From Gnetum montanum (Eukaryota; Streptophyta; Gnetopsida; Gnetales; Gnetaceae), in NCBI GenBank assembly GCA_015680685.1, contig MNCI01013743.1, forward strand, positions 104,425 to 168,424: a DNA stretch of 64,000 nt. Reading direction: 5' to 3'. The notes under the pieces are model-generated. The model worked only from the letters and a program-made list of their open reading frames with translations. It did not search any database and was not told the origin of the DNA. The position numbers and the translations under genes were made by a program. Positions 27,181 through 39,049 of the stretch are shown piece by piece (positions within the stretch are counted from its first letter, which is position 1; each line of letters opens with the position of its first letter).

Positions 27181-28133
27181 TGATGAGTGGTGAGGTGCCC
27201 CTAAGCTCAACCATACGAATATGAGCATTTCACGCATGATCCGGTCGAATTCCAAGGACTAAGTGCTTATGCACCCTTGTGGAATAAGGACGGGTTGGTT
27301 GATCATTGTCTTTCGAAGCTTACTTGTATGTCACAATTGTATGGTTAAGTAAGCTTGAGGCATATGATTTTTATAGATTTTATGTTTTTATGTCCTGTGC
27401 TAGTAGGGAAGGAGAGAGGTAACTAAGTGACTAATTTAACTTAACTACTCATTAACTAAGTTCTAACTAATCCTAACACCAGCATTCATTCCCACTTTCC
27501 GTGCACATCCTGAACCAATGCAACACTACTAGGATTACCAAATGCTAATCATTACTGGGTTACCAAGTGTTACATGCATGCTTGAAGTGGTCATGCTTGT
27601 GTAATTTAAAAATTTTCTTAATTGATCAAAATGAATTGCTGTGCTAATAACAGAAATGTAAAGTGCATAAAATAAAATAAAATAAAATAAATGCATAAGA
27701 AAATAAAATAAAAGAAATGCGTAAGAAAACAAATCTCAAGTGCTGCAAGGATGAATCGAAGAGCTCGTCTTTATTGCCATACGCAAGGTGTGCTCAGGTA
27801 GACAATGCTCGAATAAAGATCCATCCACACTTAGACCTCTTACTGTAGGCACTTGGAAAATAATCTAACTTTCAAATAGACTACAAGAGTTTTGCTACTT
27901 GACTGCTAAAAGACATCCTCCCCAGTTGTGTGCTTGGGCACTATATTTATAGGCTTGGGAGCAACTACTCTAATAATTAGAGTAACCACTCTAATAATTA
28001 GAATAAACCGCTGGAGTAACTACTCTAATAATTAGAATAAACGGCTAGAGTAATTGCTTTAATAATTAGAATAAACCACTAAAGTAACTGCTCTAATAAT
28101 TAGAATAAACCGCTAGAGTAACCGCTCTCATCA
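27181..28133 (-). repeat. Nested element 5' LTR
   Basis: Starts (minus strand) TGATGAGAGCGGTTACTC at 28133 and ends CACCACTCATCA at 27181. The U3 end is a tandem array (27962-28133). The TATA box lies in AGCCTATAAATATAGTG near 27935-27955. The partner 3' LTR is absent. Confidence 0.85.
27962..28133. repeat. 34-bp tandem array forming the U3 end of the nested LTR
   Basis: Four full units of about 34 bases (core CTCTAATAATTAGAATAAAC, then CGCTAGAGTAA) run from about 27983 to 28118, with a shorter unit before and a partial one after. Each unit contains the palindrome TAATAATTAG-A. The array reaches exactly to the TCATCA terminus. Confidence 0.85.
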
Positions 28134-28636
28134 GGGGACTTATTACTAGCCTTAACATGGTCATCAACTGTAGTGGCAACAACCATAGTCATGGGGGTGG
28201 GGGACCACCAAATCAACCATCTCTGCCAAAACCACACAGATATTATGTTTAACATCCTGTTTCTCCAACAAGTTCTACATCCTCTACTTTAAATCACTAC
28301 TACCACTCTCCCGAGTACCATCAATTCATGACATCCCTTGAAGAATCACCACCTCATGCCTCTTACCATCCATCCTAGCTTCGATATTCTCATAATCCAA
28401 CTGCTTATATGCCACCACCAACAACACAAGAAGGTTTAGCACCACAATACCAACAAATGACTGCCACTTGTGCTACAAATGTGCAGAGACATGTTGATAC
28501 CAATGGGTCTCAACCACAACATGGAAAACGTTCCTTTTGGAGGAAGGATTGTAAACTGAAGCAAACCACACATGAACCCACCACATCATCTAAGCCAACA
28601 CAATGCCAATCTGATGCACCACCTTCCTTGTTGTAA
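28134..28636 (+). pseudogene. Element 1 gag, C-terminal linker
   Basis: Homology to the histidine-, proline- and glutamine-rich linker of element 2 (around 37550-37880) resumes at 28134, right beside the nested LTR. It ends in an open block, 28409-28636. The aspartic-protease motif expected next is absent, showing that the pol region was lost. Confidence 0.6.
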
Positions 28637-30737
28637 CTAATGTCCTCTGATCCTACACATGGGCCACCATCCATCAGTACTCCAATCCTAAATCCAACCA
28701 ATGAATCCATAAGGGTGGGAAGTCAACTAAATCCATGCATACTGTATCATGATCGAGGGTGTAATCATAGGCTAGCCATCCATAATGTTAACACACCTCA
28801 TACCTTGACCCACCATACATTTCACAATCAAGTGTGTTATCAACAATTTTTCTACCTAGCCACCACACCACCAATAGACACCTAGTGGCTAGGGTACAGA
28901 TAGTTCTTAATGTTTCATACATGCATGGATCCTTTGAATCCACTTATTAATCCTTGTCACGATTAGGTCATGGACATCACCCCCCATTCTAATCTTCAAT
29001 ATTTTTAAGTGTTTTTCATCGTTTTGTTTTACATTTTTTTGTCATTTTCATATTTCTTTATCCAATTTTTCTAGTTGTTGTTTTCATTTTCTTTTGTAAT
29101 CTCGCTTGTGAAGAAGAAGGTCATGTTGCCCATTCAAGTGAGGTTTTCTCTATGTTGTCAAGACATAAGGGACTGATTATTTGGGTAGTGAGCCCACATC
29201 ATCCATCCACTCATTCTAATAATAAGAGGTTCTTTCCCTAGTCATAATGATAATATTTTCTATCATCCAACCTAAAAATAACTTCATAATCATTATGTCT
29301 AGACAGAAGAGTGCATAACCAAGTGGAATGTAACAGGTGTAACATCAAGGGGATTTGTGGATTTGCTTTGGCCACTTCTGTATGTTCTATCATGTTGCTA
29401 AGGTTGTAACCATATCCTTGTAGATCTAACGAAAAATGGGAGTAAGAGTAACTTCAAACAACATTGAATAAACTTCTATGGGTTCCACTGGCAAGACATG
29501 TACCCATGCTTGAAGATTGGTAGCTTCTCAGAATCATCAAAAATATAATCGGAGTGCCATAATCAAGCTCCTCCCTTGGACAAAACACCAAGTGATGTTA
29601 CTCCTCATGACTCTGATAGTCTTATGGTTGTCCATTGACGTGATGAAATGATGTGATGTCACTGAAATGTGGTTTGGATTTGGTTTGAATCTTGAACAGA
29701 AGGACACATGATTATTTAATCATTAATAACACACCAAGTTTCAGTGTGACCATGGTAAGCCACCTCATGTCCCAATTTTTGCAATCCTTTCTTCGGTCCA
29801 TCTGATCTCATTGTCTAGATGATCATAACTTGTGGTTTTGTGTAACATAGAGTTATTATCTCCATTCGGTGGTTTTCACATGTGTGTTCTGTTTCACAAG
29901 TCTATCTTGCATTCAACCCCTTTAGTGCCTATGGACATTATAAGTGTGGTTACACAAGGGCATCATAGGCTAGAACTTGCTTTGGGAAGGATCCACTTGT
30001 GTAAATTCTGTGACTTATGCTTATTTGACATAGCCACATCATTTTCACCTCCCAAATGCTTCAATTATTACATTTTATTGTTTCCATGATCATGAAATTG
30101 ATCTGTCCTACAACCTCAGTTTCAACACCTTTTTCTTGTTCATTTTAGTACTTTCCATGTCAATGACTTTCCCTTATCATACTTTCAATGCCTCCAATTG
30201 ATTTTTCACTTACCCCAAAGTGATGAACTTAACTTCAAACCTTCCAACCAATCTTAGAGCTTTAGTTTGCATGTTTAGTTGCCCCATATAGTGAAGATTT
30301 TTGGACCTTGATGTAGTGTAGCCAACGTTGGGTCTAAGGTGTAAACTATATAAATACAACCCCCACAGTACTTCGAATTCATTTTCCTCATTTGCTACTA
30401 GGGGAGTTGTTGAAATTTTCTCGTGACTTAGAGCTCTAAGCACTCATCTTCCACTTGCAATATTTTTCTCTCTACCACTTCAATTTTCATGTCATACGAA
30501 TCTATCTGAACCTAGAGTGTTCAACTTAGTCATTAGGAGGGGGGTTGGGGGGTTGGGCACAGGGGTGCTTGCATGTAAAACTTGTGCCGAATTGACATTG
30601 TTTGGGAAATTTTCTTGAAAATTTTTCTAACTCTACAATCATATGTATTATTAACTTAATGAACTAAGGTTATGGGTAAGGTACAAATTGATGATAATAA
30701 ATATAACCTTAGTAACACTTCCTTTGCTTGATTGCAG
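28637..30737 (+). other. Element 1 spacer before the env-position ORF
   Basis: Non-coding. It includes the conserved spacer motif GACATGTACCCATGCTTGAA at about 29498, AGTGACATCACATC-type sequence, and the U3-like unit and TATA box near 30321-30356. The short open stretch 29832-30089 shows no domain. Confidence 0.6.
30321..30357 (+). promoter_or_regulatory. Internal U3-like motif and TATA box, element 1
   Basis: GCCAACGTTGGGTC (30321-30334) copies the repeat unit of this element's own LTR U3. TATATAAATA follows at 30347-30356, as in the LTR, where CTATAAATACAAC follows the repeat block. It lies about 0.4 kb before the env-position ORF. Promoter function is inference. Confidence 0.45.
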
Positions 30738-31790
30738 ATGGCCCCAAAAAGAGGTGCTCAAGATGAACCTCACAAAGAGCCACTAAGCATCCATGCAATG
30801 GCTATAGTCAATAAGGCGAACATGTGGCACATGTTGAGATGGAGGCCCAGTCCTTCAGTATCCACCAAGAGGCTCCTACTACTAGGCAATTGACCCAAGG
30901 AGAGGTAGTAGAACTATTGGCCCTCGAGCAAGGACAACATCTCACGTTGCCCCTTGACTGCCTTGTTGTTACCTTAGAAAAGTCCACATTGGCTTTAGTT
31001 ATTATGGAAATGAACTTCAATCCATTCATGGAGTTTTCTTTAGAGGTAGTTTAGATGCAACTCAAGGTGTTTCCATTATGGCCAATTCTGTCAGATAGTG
31101 GCGAATGGTACCTGGGCGAAACCTATCAGTTTTGGCATAATAAGGATGAGGGCACCATTGTTAACATTTGTGGAGTGATCATCCCTTATTCAGTCAAAGT
31201 AATTGCTACAGCTCTCAACCTACCCAATGAAGGGACTAAGGTTGCTCATCTATCAACTAGATTTGACCTTGAGACCAAGAAATTGTGGCTGAGACGAGCA
31301 TACGACAAGGAGGAAAAATGTACAATGAAATGACTTTGGAGGATAAAACATAGTTCAAGATTAGGACTTACCACTTGTTTCCCACAAAAGGGCTCAATCA
31401 AATTTCAACTTATGTGGCTAGGGAAAGTGCCATTTTAATGGATAAATTTGTAGCCAGTCTTTCCTAGTATTACTTCACTGAAATTCAATGGATAGAGGAG
31501 GAGAAGTTATAGGCATTGCTCAATTGCTACAAATTTCAATGGCCTGGGGACAAAGGAAAGTACCTGATGGAAGAACCACTGCCTTCGGGCACCACATGAA
31601 CTTCCTTGTTTTATTTTTGCTTTGTAATAATGTGTCCCATTTTTGTATTACACCATTGCGACATGCAAAGAGTCAATTGTTTTGTTTATTATTTAGGTCA
31701 ATCAATAATCCCATACCTACCCAACATTTTATAAAGAACTTGTTCCTCATTTTGTTTAACTTAAGGATGAGTTTTCATTTAGTTATGGGG
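30738..31790 (+). pseudogene. Element 1 env-position ORF (broken)
   Basis: Starts MAPKRGAQDEP and loses its frame after about 60 codons. The open block 31055-31333 (SDSGEWYLGETYQFWHNKD, then VIIPYSVKVIA) matches the minus-strand ORF of element C (SNGEWYMKETYLFW, then VSYSVKVIA). The middle coiled-coil part seen in element 2 is missing. I see no signal peptide or clear membrane segment, so calling it an envelope protein would be unsupported. Function unknown. Confidence 0.6.
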
Positions 31791-31793
31791 GTA
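31779..31793 (+). other. Element 1 polypurine tract
   Basis: AGTTATGGGGGTA lies immediately before the 3' LTR. The same G-run and TA precede the 3' LTRs of element 2 and element C. Confidence 0.7.
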
Positions 31794-32702
31794 TGATGAG
31801 TCATTGTTTGTTGGGCCCCAACATTAAATGCACGATGTTGAAGCCTCGACGTTGGGTATCCAACGTCAAAGCCAAGAAATGATGTTGGATATCCAACATC
31901 ACCTCTTCTAGGTTGGCCTATAAATATAACACTTGGACACCTAGTTGATACATAGAGGGTAGAAGTAGAAGATAGTTTTAGTTTTTAGTTTTCTTTCTTT
32001 AAAGTTTTTCATTCCTAGTGCATGCCTACAGTGCGATGTTTGTAATCGTATGTCACCTTTGTTTGAGTGTGACGTACTTGGACACGTTACATGATGGGAA
32101 ATAAAGATCGAGACTACTTCTATCATTGTAGCATCCACTTAATTTATCATTTCTTTCAATTATTAATTATTTACTACTTTCTTTAGTTAAATATTTTCAT
32201 TTATTGCTATTTGCTATTCTTGTTATTAAGCAGAATGTGTACACCTTAATCACAAGCATTTAGGTGTAGACACGTGGTAATCCAAAGGTGTGTTGTTTGA
32301 CACAACCAGTGACATACACTTGGCAATCCTAGAAGTACTTTTGAAAAGTCCAAGACGTATACGAATGATTAAGGGTAGATACCCATGACACATAGGCTAG
32401 TTAGATTTCACTTTCCATTCATAGGCTAGTTAGATTTCATTTTCCATTGTCCATTAGCTTAATTAATTTACCTCTTTATCATCATCAGGAGTAGCATAGA
32501 ATTAGATAACATCATACACCTCACTTTGGACTAAACCATATGTGACAAAGCTACCACTAGTCCAAGTGGGAAGACCACGAACTGTGATTAGAGCATAATG
32601 ATCTAGATACCACAACTAGTCCCATCCACAGAATTTGACAACATTGTGCATGAACGCTTGTGATTCGTATGGTTGAGTGTAGGGGTACCTTGCCACTCAT
32701 CA
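31794..32702 (+). repeat. Element 1 3' LTR
   Basis: Begins TGATGAGTCATTGTTTG and ends TGCCACTCATCA, followed by the CTCAC duplication. It contains a short internal duplication near 32395-32450 (CATAGGCTAGTTAGATTTCA twice) that is absent from the 5' copy. The TATA box lies in GGCCTATAAATATAACAC. Confidence 0.9.
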
Positions 32703-32707
32703 CTCAC

Positions 32708-32870
32708 ACTAATATTTGATATTTGAGATGGTAGTTTATTAGTAAGACTTTTGACTTGAAGCTACACATTATGGTTTCAATTCTAGCACACAACACTAAA
32801 TTATAAAGTTTTAATATGGCTATATCTCTTAGGGGTAGATGTTGTTAAAAATTGTTTCAATTTCAAAAGA
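32708..32870 (+). repeat. SINE-like repeat right of element 1
   Basis: Related to 18985-19292: GAGATGGTAGTTTATTAGTA, then GGTTTCAATTCTAG at B-box spacing, then a TATCTCTTAGGGGTAGATGT-type body. Its tail is unclear. Confidence 0.3.
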
Positions 32871-32879
32871 ACCTTGATA

Positions 32880-34592
32880 TTTGATGAGCAGTTAGGAACT
32901 TATCTTGGCTTTGGCCATATGAATTTCTTTGTCATTAATTTGCTTATACATGCCCACTTGATTCTTGAAGTGTTCCTTGAGCCTTTCATGTTTCTTGGCC
33001 TCATTTTGCCACACACTAATTTTAATGGCTAACTTTTGATAGACTGTGTGTACTTCTTCCATTGATAAAGTCCTATTTTCATGGGTCAGTTGTCTAATAT
33101 TAAGGTTGATTCTATTGAACTACTCTCTAAGCTAATGAATAATTTCTTCTAGTATGTTCTTTTACTTTTCAATGTCTGTCAACCTTAAATTCTCTACAAT
33201 AATTATTTTTTTACTCCTTCCAAAGTAGTAATGGCCTTAGTATGTGCATATGTTTGGGCTTATACCATTGAGACATTTTACACTATTCTCTTTCTCCAAC
33301 TTCATCTGTTTTTGTTTGGTCATCAGTTGACCAATCTAATCATCTCTAAATGATGCTAACTAGTTTGGTGAAATATGTCATGTAGGATCTTATGTTTTTG
33401 TTCTCAATGCAACTAACTCTTCTTGTAATCTTTACACCTCACTTTCTACATGTTACATTTTATTTCTACCATGACTAGCTTGCCTTTTGTGAATATCAAT
33501 TTTGACTCTATTGTAGTGATATCACTAGGGATACTAAAAAGATTCTACATAACTTTTCATATCTACAATCGTTTTTCTAGTGCATCTTCATGTTTTGTAA
33601 GGGTCATTGATGTTCCGGCTAAGGTTTCTACATCCTTAGCTCTAGTAATATCTATTGATGGCACAATGGAAAAATTAAATGATTTTTTAATGTGATCAAT
33701 ATGAATTTTGTTGCTTTTGCTGCATCTTGATGTTACATTATCACTATGGTGGCTCCTTCTCTAGTCTTTAAGATCACTTGAAAGGATGCAACGTTTCTTG
33801 AAATTTGTTGTGCACATCATCCTCTCCTGCTTGCAAAGATACTTGACCACTTGTAGGTCCTATGGATATGGTAGGTCTATTAGGATTATCTATGACTCGA
33901 TACATACTTGAAACTTTCCTATTACCCCAAATTTTTTTTTTTGATATATGCTATAGATGGCTCATTGAAGGTCTATAGTCTTATGATAGTGGAGCACTTG
34001 GTCCTACTCTTTCAGCAATTGGATCCTATTTATTTTGTGCATGTGGTTAGAATGGTTTTTGTTGGTGTTGATCCTACTATAACCTTAGGGCTTGCTGGTT
34101 TTTCTATTAATCTTTCTTGGGTGGTACTAACTTAGAAATTTCAACATGTGATGCATTTTGAGCTTTGTAAAGAACATCATTGGTGTAGCCCAAAATTCTA
34201 GCTTATCAACATAACTTTCTAGAAAGATAAGTAAATGGTAGAGTGAGTTTTGTTGTCTTCTTTTCTTCAAAGATTCTTTGTATTTCTAGAAATAGTATAT
34301 GAGCAATGTTGGATTAGAATTTCCCCATCAAAATAGTACTTCCTCTGGTAGCATAGGTGGAAATTTAATTGAGCATCTTTGTTGGGAAGGTGTCGTATGT
34401 CCCAATCTTGAAGTAGATCTTTTCAGCAGTAGATAATCCACTATATTGTTTTTCTATGGTTTTGTATGCTCTCTGCATCTATAAGTTTCATACATTTATG
34501 TCAGACCTTGTAGATATTTAAGGAATATTAGCCTCGACCTTGGGTAAATTTAGTGTCCTTAAGATTGCTTCCACTAAATAGGACATGGTTAC
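32880..34592 (-). pseudogene. Relic of an env-position coiled-coil ORF
   Basis: Read on the minus strand around 33060-32890: SMEEVHTVYQKLAIK, then HERLKEHFKNQVGMY and NDKEIHMAKAK. These align by eye with element 2's MEGVYALRQKTAIE, RVKDHYRDQVSLQ and NEKHI (about 45840-45980). The K/E/Q-rich stretch continues with stops to about 34150. Element 2 is inserted at 34593 in the same host, whose sequence resumes at 47882. The rest of this older minus-strand element is not identifiable. Confidence 0.5.
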
Positions 34593-35495
34593 TAATGAGC
34601 ATCAAAGTGTCACGTCGATGGACCCTTGTTCATGGGGATCTATTTACGTGGTGTTGCCCTATTGACGAGGCCTTGTTGATGTAACCTTATAATAAAAAGT
34701 ATACATATGAGCTCACAGTCATGTCTATGGAGAGTTAAGTCATAGTTGTAGTAGAGCTCTTGCAATTTTTCCATTTGAAAGTTAGAATATTTTCCCAAGT
34801 GCCCACAACAAGAGTCATTGAGTGTATGGATCTTTATTTGAGCACTATTGTGCTTGAGCATGATAGTGTGTGTGACAATAAAGACGAGCTTCTTGATAAA
34901 CCTTGCAGCATTCTAGATAGTTTAAATGTTTTATTCATGCATTTAATATTTTCAGCTATTTATTTAATGTTTCTTAGCGATTAAGCTAATTAGGTAACTA
35001 AGTAAGATAAGCTAAATAACGATTAAGTAAACAAACAAGTACGATTGCTTTGAGCATAAACATATATTCACTTGGTAATCCTAGTAGTGTTATTGCTTGG
35101 TTCGCCTAGTAGCATAGCGCTTGGTAACCCAGTAGTGGATACATGGGTTCAGGATGTGTATGGAAAGTAGGACCGGATGCTTATGTTAGAACTAGTTAGA
35201 GATTAGTTAAGTAGTTAAATTAAATTAGTTATTAAATTACTTCATTTCTGTACTTTAAGTACCAAGGAACATAAAACATAAAACAATAAAAATCATATGC
35301 CTTGATTACACTTAACCATACCTTTATACATCACAAGTGTAATTGGAAAGACAATGAATGACAATTAGGGCAAGGTTCACTTCCTAGATGACTAGTGTAC
35401 TAGAAGACATAGAGTCTGTGGAATTCGACAAGATCATGTGTGAATGCTTCATGATTCGTATGGTTGAGTGTAGGGATACATTTCACTACTCATCA
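34593..35495 (+). repeat. Element 2 5' LTR
   Basis: Begins TAATGAGCATCAAAGTG (TGATGAG in the 3' copy) and ends CACTACTCATCA. U3 has GACGAGGCCTTGTTGATG-type units. The U5 half shares the TTGGTAACCCAGTAGTG and ATACATGGGTTCAGGATG blocks with other LTRs here. Confidence 0.9.
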
Positions 35496-35515
35496 CTGGC
35501 ACTATTGTTGAGGAT
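35496..35515 (+). other. Element 2 primer-binding site, heavily decayed
   Basis: CTGGCACTATTGTTGAGGA keeps the frame of the tRNA-Asp complement, but six positions are changed, all C-to-T or G-to-A. Confidence 0.65.
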
Positions 35516-35648
35516 TCTTTTTGTTTGAAATGTTCACTATCTAGGATTAGTGAACTTCATTAACATAGTTGGACAAATCCTAAGGTCAACATTACTCTCA
35601 CATGTAATATAATTATATAAGCACACTGATATTCTATTTTTTTGCAAA

Positions 35649-37480
35649 ATGTCATCTTCTCTCAGGTGTGACGATGTTAAATCACCAATCCCACAAGAGT
35701 GCAAGGTGGTATATACTCATCCAAATGACTATGTGCCTAATTTCACCTTCATCCTACACTAGGATGAACAATTGTGATGGTGTGACATGGAAGGCAACAT
35801 TGTAATGCCTCTCGATCGATCTGTGTCTATGATGCTACTTCAAACTCTTAACAAGTTAGGCATCCAAGATCTTCAAGAGGAGTACGTTATGCATGATTAT
35901 GACTACTAGGACTACCATCCCACTGGAACATAACGTTAGAGAGATCGACACCAGAAGGAGCAACATGCATTTGTGAAGGGAAAACAGTTCACCAATTCCT
36001 TGTTCCTGCTAAACCAAGATGATAATGAGGACCTTGTCTCTAGGGGCTCTCAACATAAAGATTCTCCACCCATTGTTACTGGTGGTGGGGGTGTAAACCA
36101 GAATCTACAATTTACTATCAACAATCTAGGTTCAGGAAAAGATGACAATTAAGGTAGGGACTCGGACAAGCATCAAGATGATAAGAAACTTGATGAATGT
36201 TGTTGCGACAACCAAAGGTGAGTTGGAAAATACCATGGTGGTGGTAATCCCCCTCCCTCTTCATCCTCTTCATCTACATCTTCTTCTTCCTCTTCTTCTA
36301 GTTTTGAAAAATGCTGTAGAAGGAACAATTGTGATGGAGATGAGTAGTAAGACAATAATACTGATTGCCATGCCCATAATAATTGAAAGGGTAATAGAAG
36401 ACATCACTGGCGACAATGAAAAAATAATAATGATGAGCCTTTTCTAGCAACTCAAAGCATGCTTAACATTATAGAGGCAGTCAAGATTCCAACTAAGCAT
36501 GTGAGAGATAGTCGGATCAAGCACTTAGACATGAAAAATATTCTAAGATTTGACGGAAGATATAACTCTAATTTGCAAAACCATCTACAAGCCTTTCATG
36601 ATGCCTATACCTTATAAAACATAGAGAATGACTGACAGGAATTGAAGCTATTTCCTAGGACACTCATTAAGGAGCAAAAAAGTTGGTACCCCGTCCTTGC
36701 AACTAGAATTCATCTGTAGATGGAGTACCATGCTAGAGCTATTTAATGGCAAATACCGGACATAATATAGAGTGTCTAATATAAGAAGGAAAATCCAAGG
36801 CTAGAAACAGGGAACACATGAACCCTTGGATGTTATTATGGGTAGATATTATTCTCTCTTACATCGATGCCCTAGCCAAGGTTACTCTTAGAGGAAACAA
36901 CTTTGTCACATTATAGATGGACTTAGAGTAGAAACCAAAAGAACTGTTGGGGTTTATGCCCAATGAAGACTATCTGAACTAAGAGCTCATCAGATGCAAA
37001 GGCTGATAGAGCATGTAGCAAAAGAAGAAGGTGAGTTGTGAAAAAGGGCAAGTGCAAATAATATAACAAGGATCCTTCCATCAAGAAAAGGGAGGTCTAA
37101 TTCTATGATGAGGAGGAGTCGTCACTCGATGAGGTGGTGAACAAGAAAACCTTACCCATCTAAAAATCTATTTTCGATATTTTGGTAGGTTGATAAATTA
37201 TGAAACTCTTTGGATGAAAAACTCCAAACTGCTATGAAAATTGTTGAAGAATCCAAAGAGCTATATAATGATCATAATTGTAAGAGACAAAAAGAAGTTG
37301 AATGTGCCTACTAAAGGGGCATGGGCAAAGCTACTATAGTAGAAGAAGATGTGGATATAGACTCCGATGATGATGCTGGGTGTGACATTTGTCAATATGA
37401 CCATCCTAAGAGATGTTGCCCTATGGTGTCGCACTTACAAGAGTTTAGGGTATATGCATTGAATCCTCAACTAGCACAGA
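35649..37480 (+). pseudogene. Element 2 gag (many stops)
   Basis: ATG at 35649 (MSSSLRCDDVK). N-terminal block with VVYTHPNDYVPNFTFILH. Acidic and serine-rich stretch near 36240-36310. Gag core near 36460-36800 (SRIKHLDMKNILRFDGRYN, HLQAFHDAYTL). Zinc-knuckle-like CDICQYDHPKRCC at about 37385-37425. At least ten stops or shifts interrupt it. Confidence 0.75.
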
Positions 37481-38170
37481 GGTGAGCACCTAGATGATTA
37501 CCTTATACTCAAGGCAATCCAAGGTAGTTCCACTAGCAACAACAAGCTTACTATCCAAGTGGAGCTCCATCACAACTATATGAGCAATACTAGTAGTGGC
37601 ACTAGTCATAATCATGGGGAATGCCACTGCCAAGATAGTAGTTCCCTTACAGAAAACCAGATCCATATGGGTACTATGTTTAGCAACTTGTTTCTCCACG
37701 AAGCTCTGCTAGTCATGCCTCATTCCAACATCACTATTATCCTCCAGAATACCATCGAACTCATTCACCATCTACTCAAGGAGAGCACCCATATCTGTAC
37801 CACTTTTTGCATCCATTTGCACACATCCCTCCACCCTCAACCTAGCTACCTCTTGCTCCCCATGCAGGGTGAAATTCCCCCATAGCCATAGCAATGAAAT
37901 GCTATGAGGGCTGTAAATTTACAACCAGCCTTCTAGTTGAGTGGTTCAGATAATCAATCTAGGAAATGACCATTTTTCTAACCGAATAGTCCTCCCAAAC
38001 CCTCACAACCTAACGCAGCTGGTCATCCTATATCTATAGCATCCTCAACCTTTGCATTAAACACATTCGAGAGCCCTTCAAACCAAATGATGCCTTAGAT
38101 CCACACTGTGATGTTAACTCATGCTATCTTTGATTGGATCAAGGCTGACAACCTTTCCATGAAAAGATCT
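37481..38170 (+). pseudogene. Element 2 gag-protease linker
   Basis: Low-complexity proline/histidine/glutamine/serine-rich region with an open block at 37559-37885. Homologous linkers sit at 24431-25000 (minus), 28134-28636 and 60640-61270, so it is a family feature rather than a gene. Confidence 0.5.
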
Positions 38171-38580
38171 AACTTGAGAAGTCCTCTTATTTACTTATAA
38201 ATTGATGGACATGAGCCATGCAAGGCTCTTCTTAATTTTGGTTTTGGTGCCAATCTTATCTCCTATGATATGTATAAGGCCGAGAACCTACCACCTCTTA
38301 AGAAAAGAAATATCCATTTGAAATTGGTAGACTAAGAAATTACTATCCCTTTGGGATTAGTGGAGGATATTGTGATCACAATTTGTGGGTGGTTCTATCC
38401 TGCTGATTTTTTGGTGATCAAGGTAGAAAATTGCAAAGGTGAATTCCCCATCATTATGGGATGTGCATGGTTGAGCACTATTGATGCACGAATGGGCATC
38501 AAGGATCTCTCTTTGGAAATCTCAAAGGAAAATGAATTTGGACACCTCAAGAAGAAGTGAGTTCCATGCACTACATACAA
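38171..38580 (+). pseudogene. Element 2 aspartic protease, catalytic Asp lost
   Basis: EPCKALLNFGFGANLIS carries Asn (AAT, 38234-38236) where element E has the catalytic Asp of D-S-G. The downstream block 38351-38560 (VIKVENCKGEFPIIMGCAWL) holds the second half of the fold. The frame is interrupted between them. Confidence 0.7.
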
Positions 38581-39049
38581 TGATAACAAGTGCAATTGCA
38601 TCTAGAAAATCTAGTCCATTAAAAGTACATTTATCAAAGCATACAATCATTATGCACATGAAATTGATATTCAAAGGTACCTATACACAGTAGCCACAAA
38701 ATAGGAGGGCACCTAGTGGTTGACAGCTAACTTTGATAGTAGCATACTATGCATGGAACCTATTGAGCACTTGACATGTGCCTATGTTTAGGGCATGGAT
38801 GAACTTGAGCAAGTTCATCACCAACTCTTTGATGATGAAGATGATAATACTTGTTGGAGAGAGTTGGAAATCCATGATAATTTCAAGCAAGAGCCCATAG
38901 AGTTAAAAACTCTACCAACTAGAATGGAGTGTGCATTTTTAGACAATGGCAAGATAGTTATCATCAATGCGAATCTTGCTCCTGAACAAAAAGACAAGCT
39001 GTTGAAGGTGGTCAACAAATGGCCAACAATCTTTGCTTAGTCATATCTT

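Larger units (their letters stand above)
21463..28133 (-). mobile_element. Nested Athila-type element, minus strand, 3'-truncated
   Basis: Reading the minus strand: LTR (28133-27181), primer site, gag, protease, RT/RNase H, then integrase. It stops at about 21463, soon after the second catalytic Asp of integrase. The rest of integrase, the env-position ORF and a 3' LTR are absent. The host element's gag is also short of roughly 400 bases compared with element 2 across this point, so the loss removed sequence from both. Confidence 0.85.
19298..32702 (+). mobile_element. Element 1: Athila-type Ty3/gypsy LTR retrotransposon, non-autonomous, with nested insert
   Basis: A pair of LTRs (19298-20150 and 31794-32702) both begin TGATGAGTCAT and end CCACTCATCA. 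The flanking five bases are CTCAC on both sides (19293-19297 and 32703-32707), a clean target-site duplication. Next come a tRNA-Asp-type primer site, gag (20276-21462 and 28134-28636), no protease, RT or integrase of its own, a long non-coding spacer, an env-position ORF (30738-31790) and a polypurine tract. Inside gag sits a minus-strand relative (21463-28133). The LTRs differ at many sites, mostly C/T and G/A, so the insertion is old. Confidence 0.9.

Noticed and set aside
27962-28133. The 34-bp array as a CRISPR array or centromeric satellite
   Set aside because: Units are contiguous without unique spacers and end exactly at an LTR terminus; it is the U3 repeat of the nested LTR.
30738-31790. 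A retroviral envelope gene
   Set aside because: Position alone suggests env; no signal peptide, cleavage site or membrane anchor is visible in any copy.
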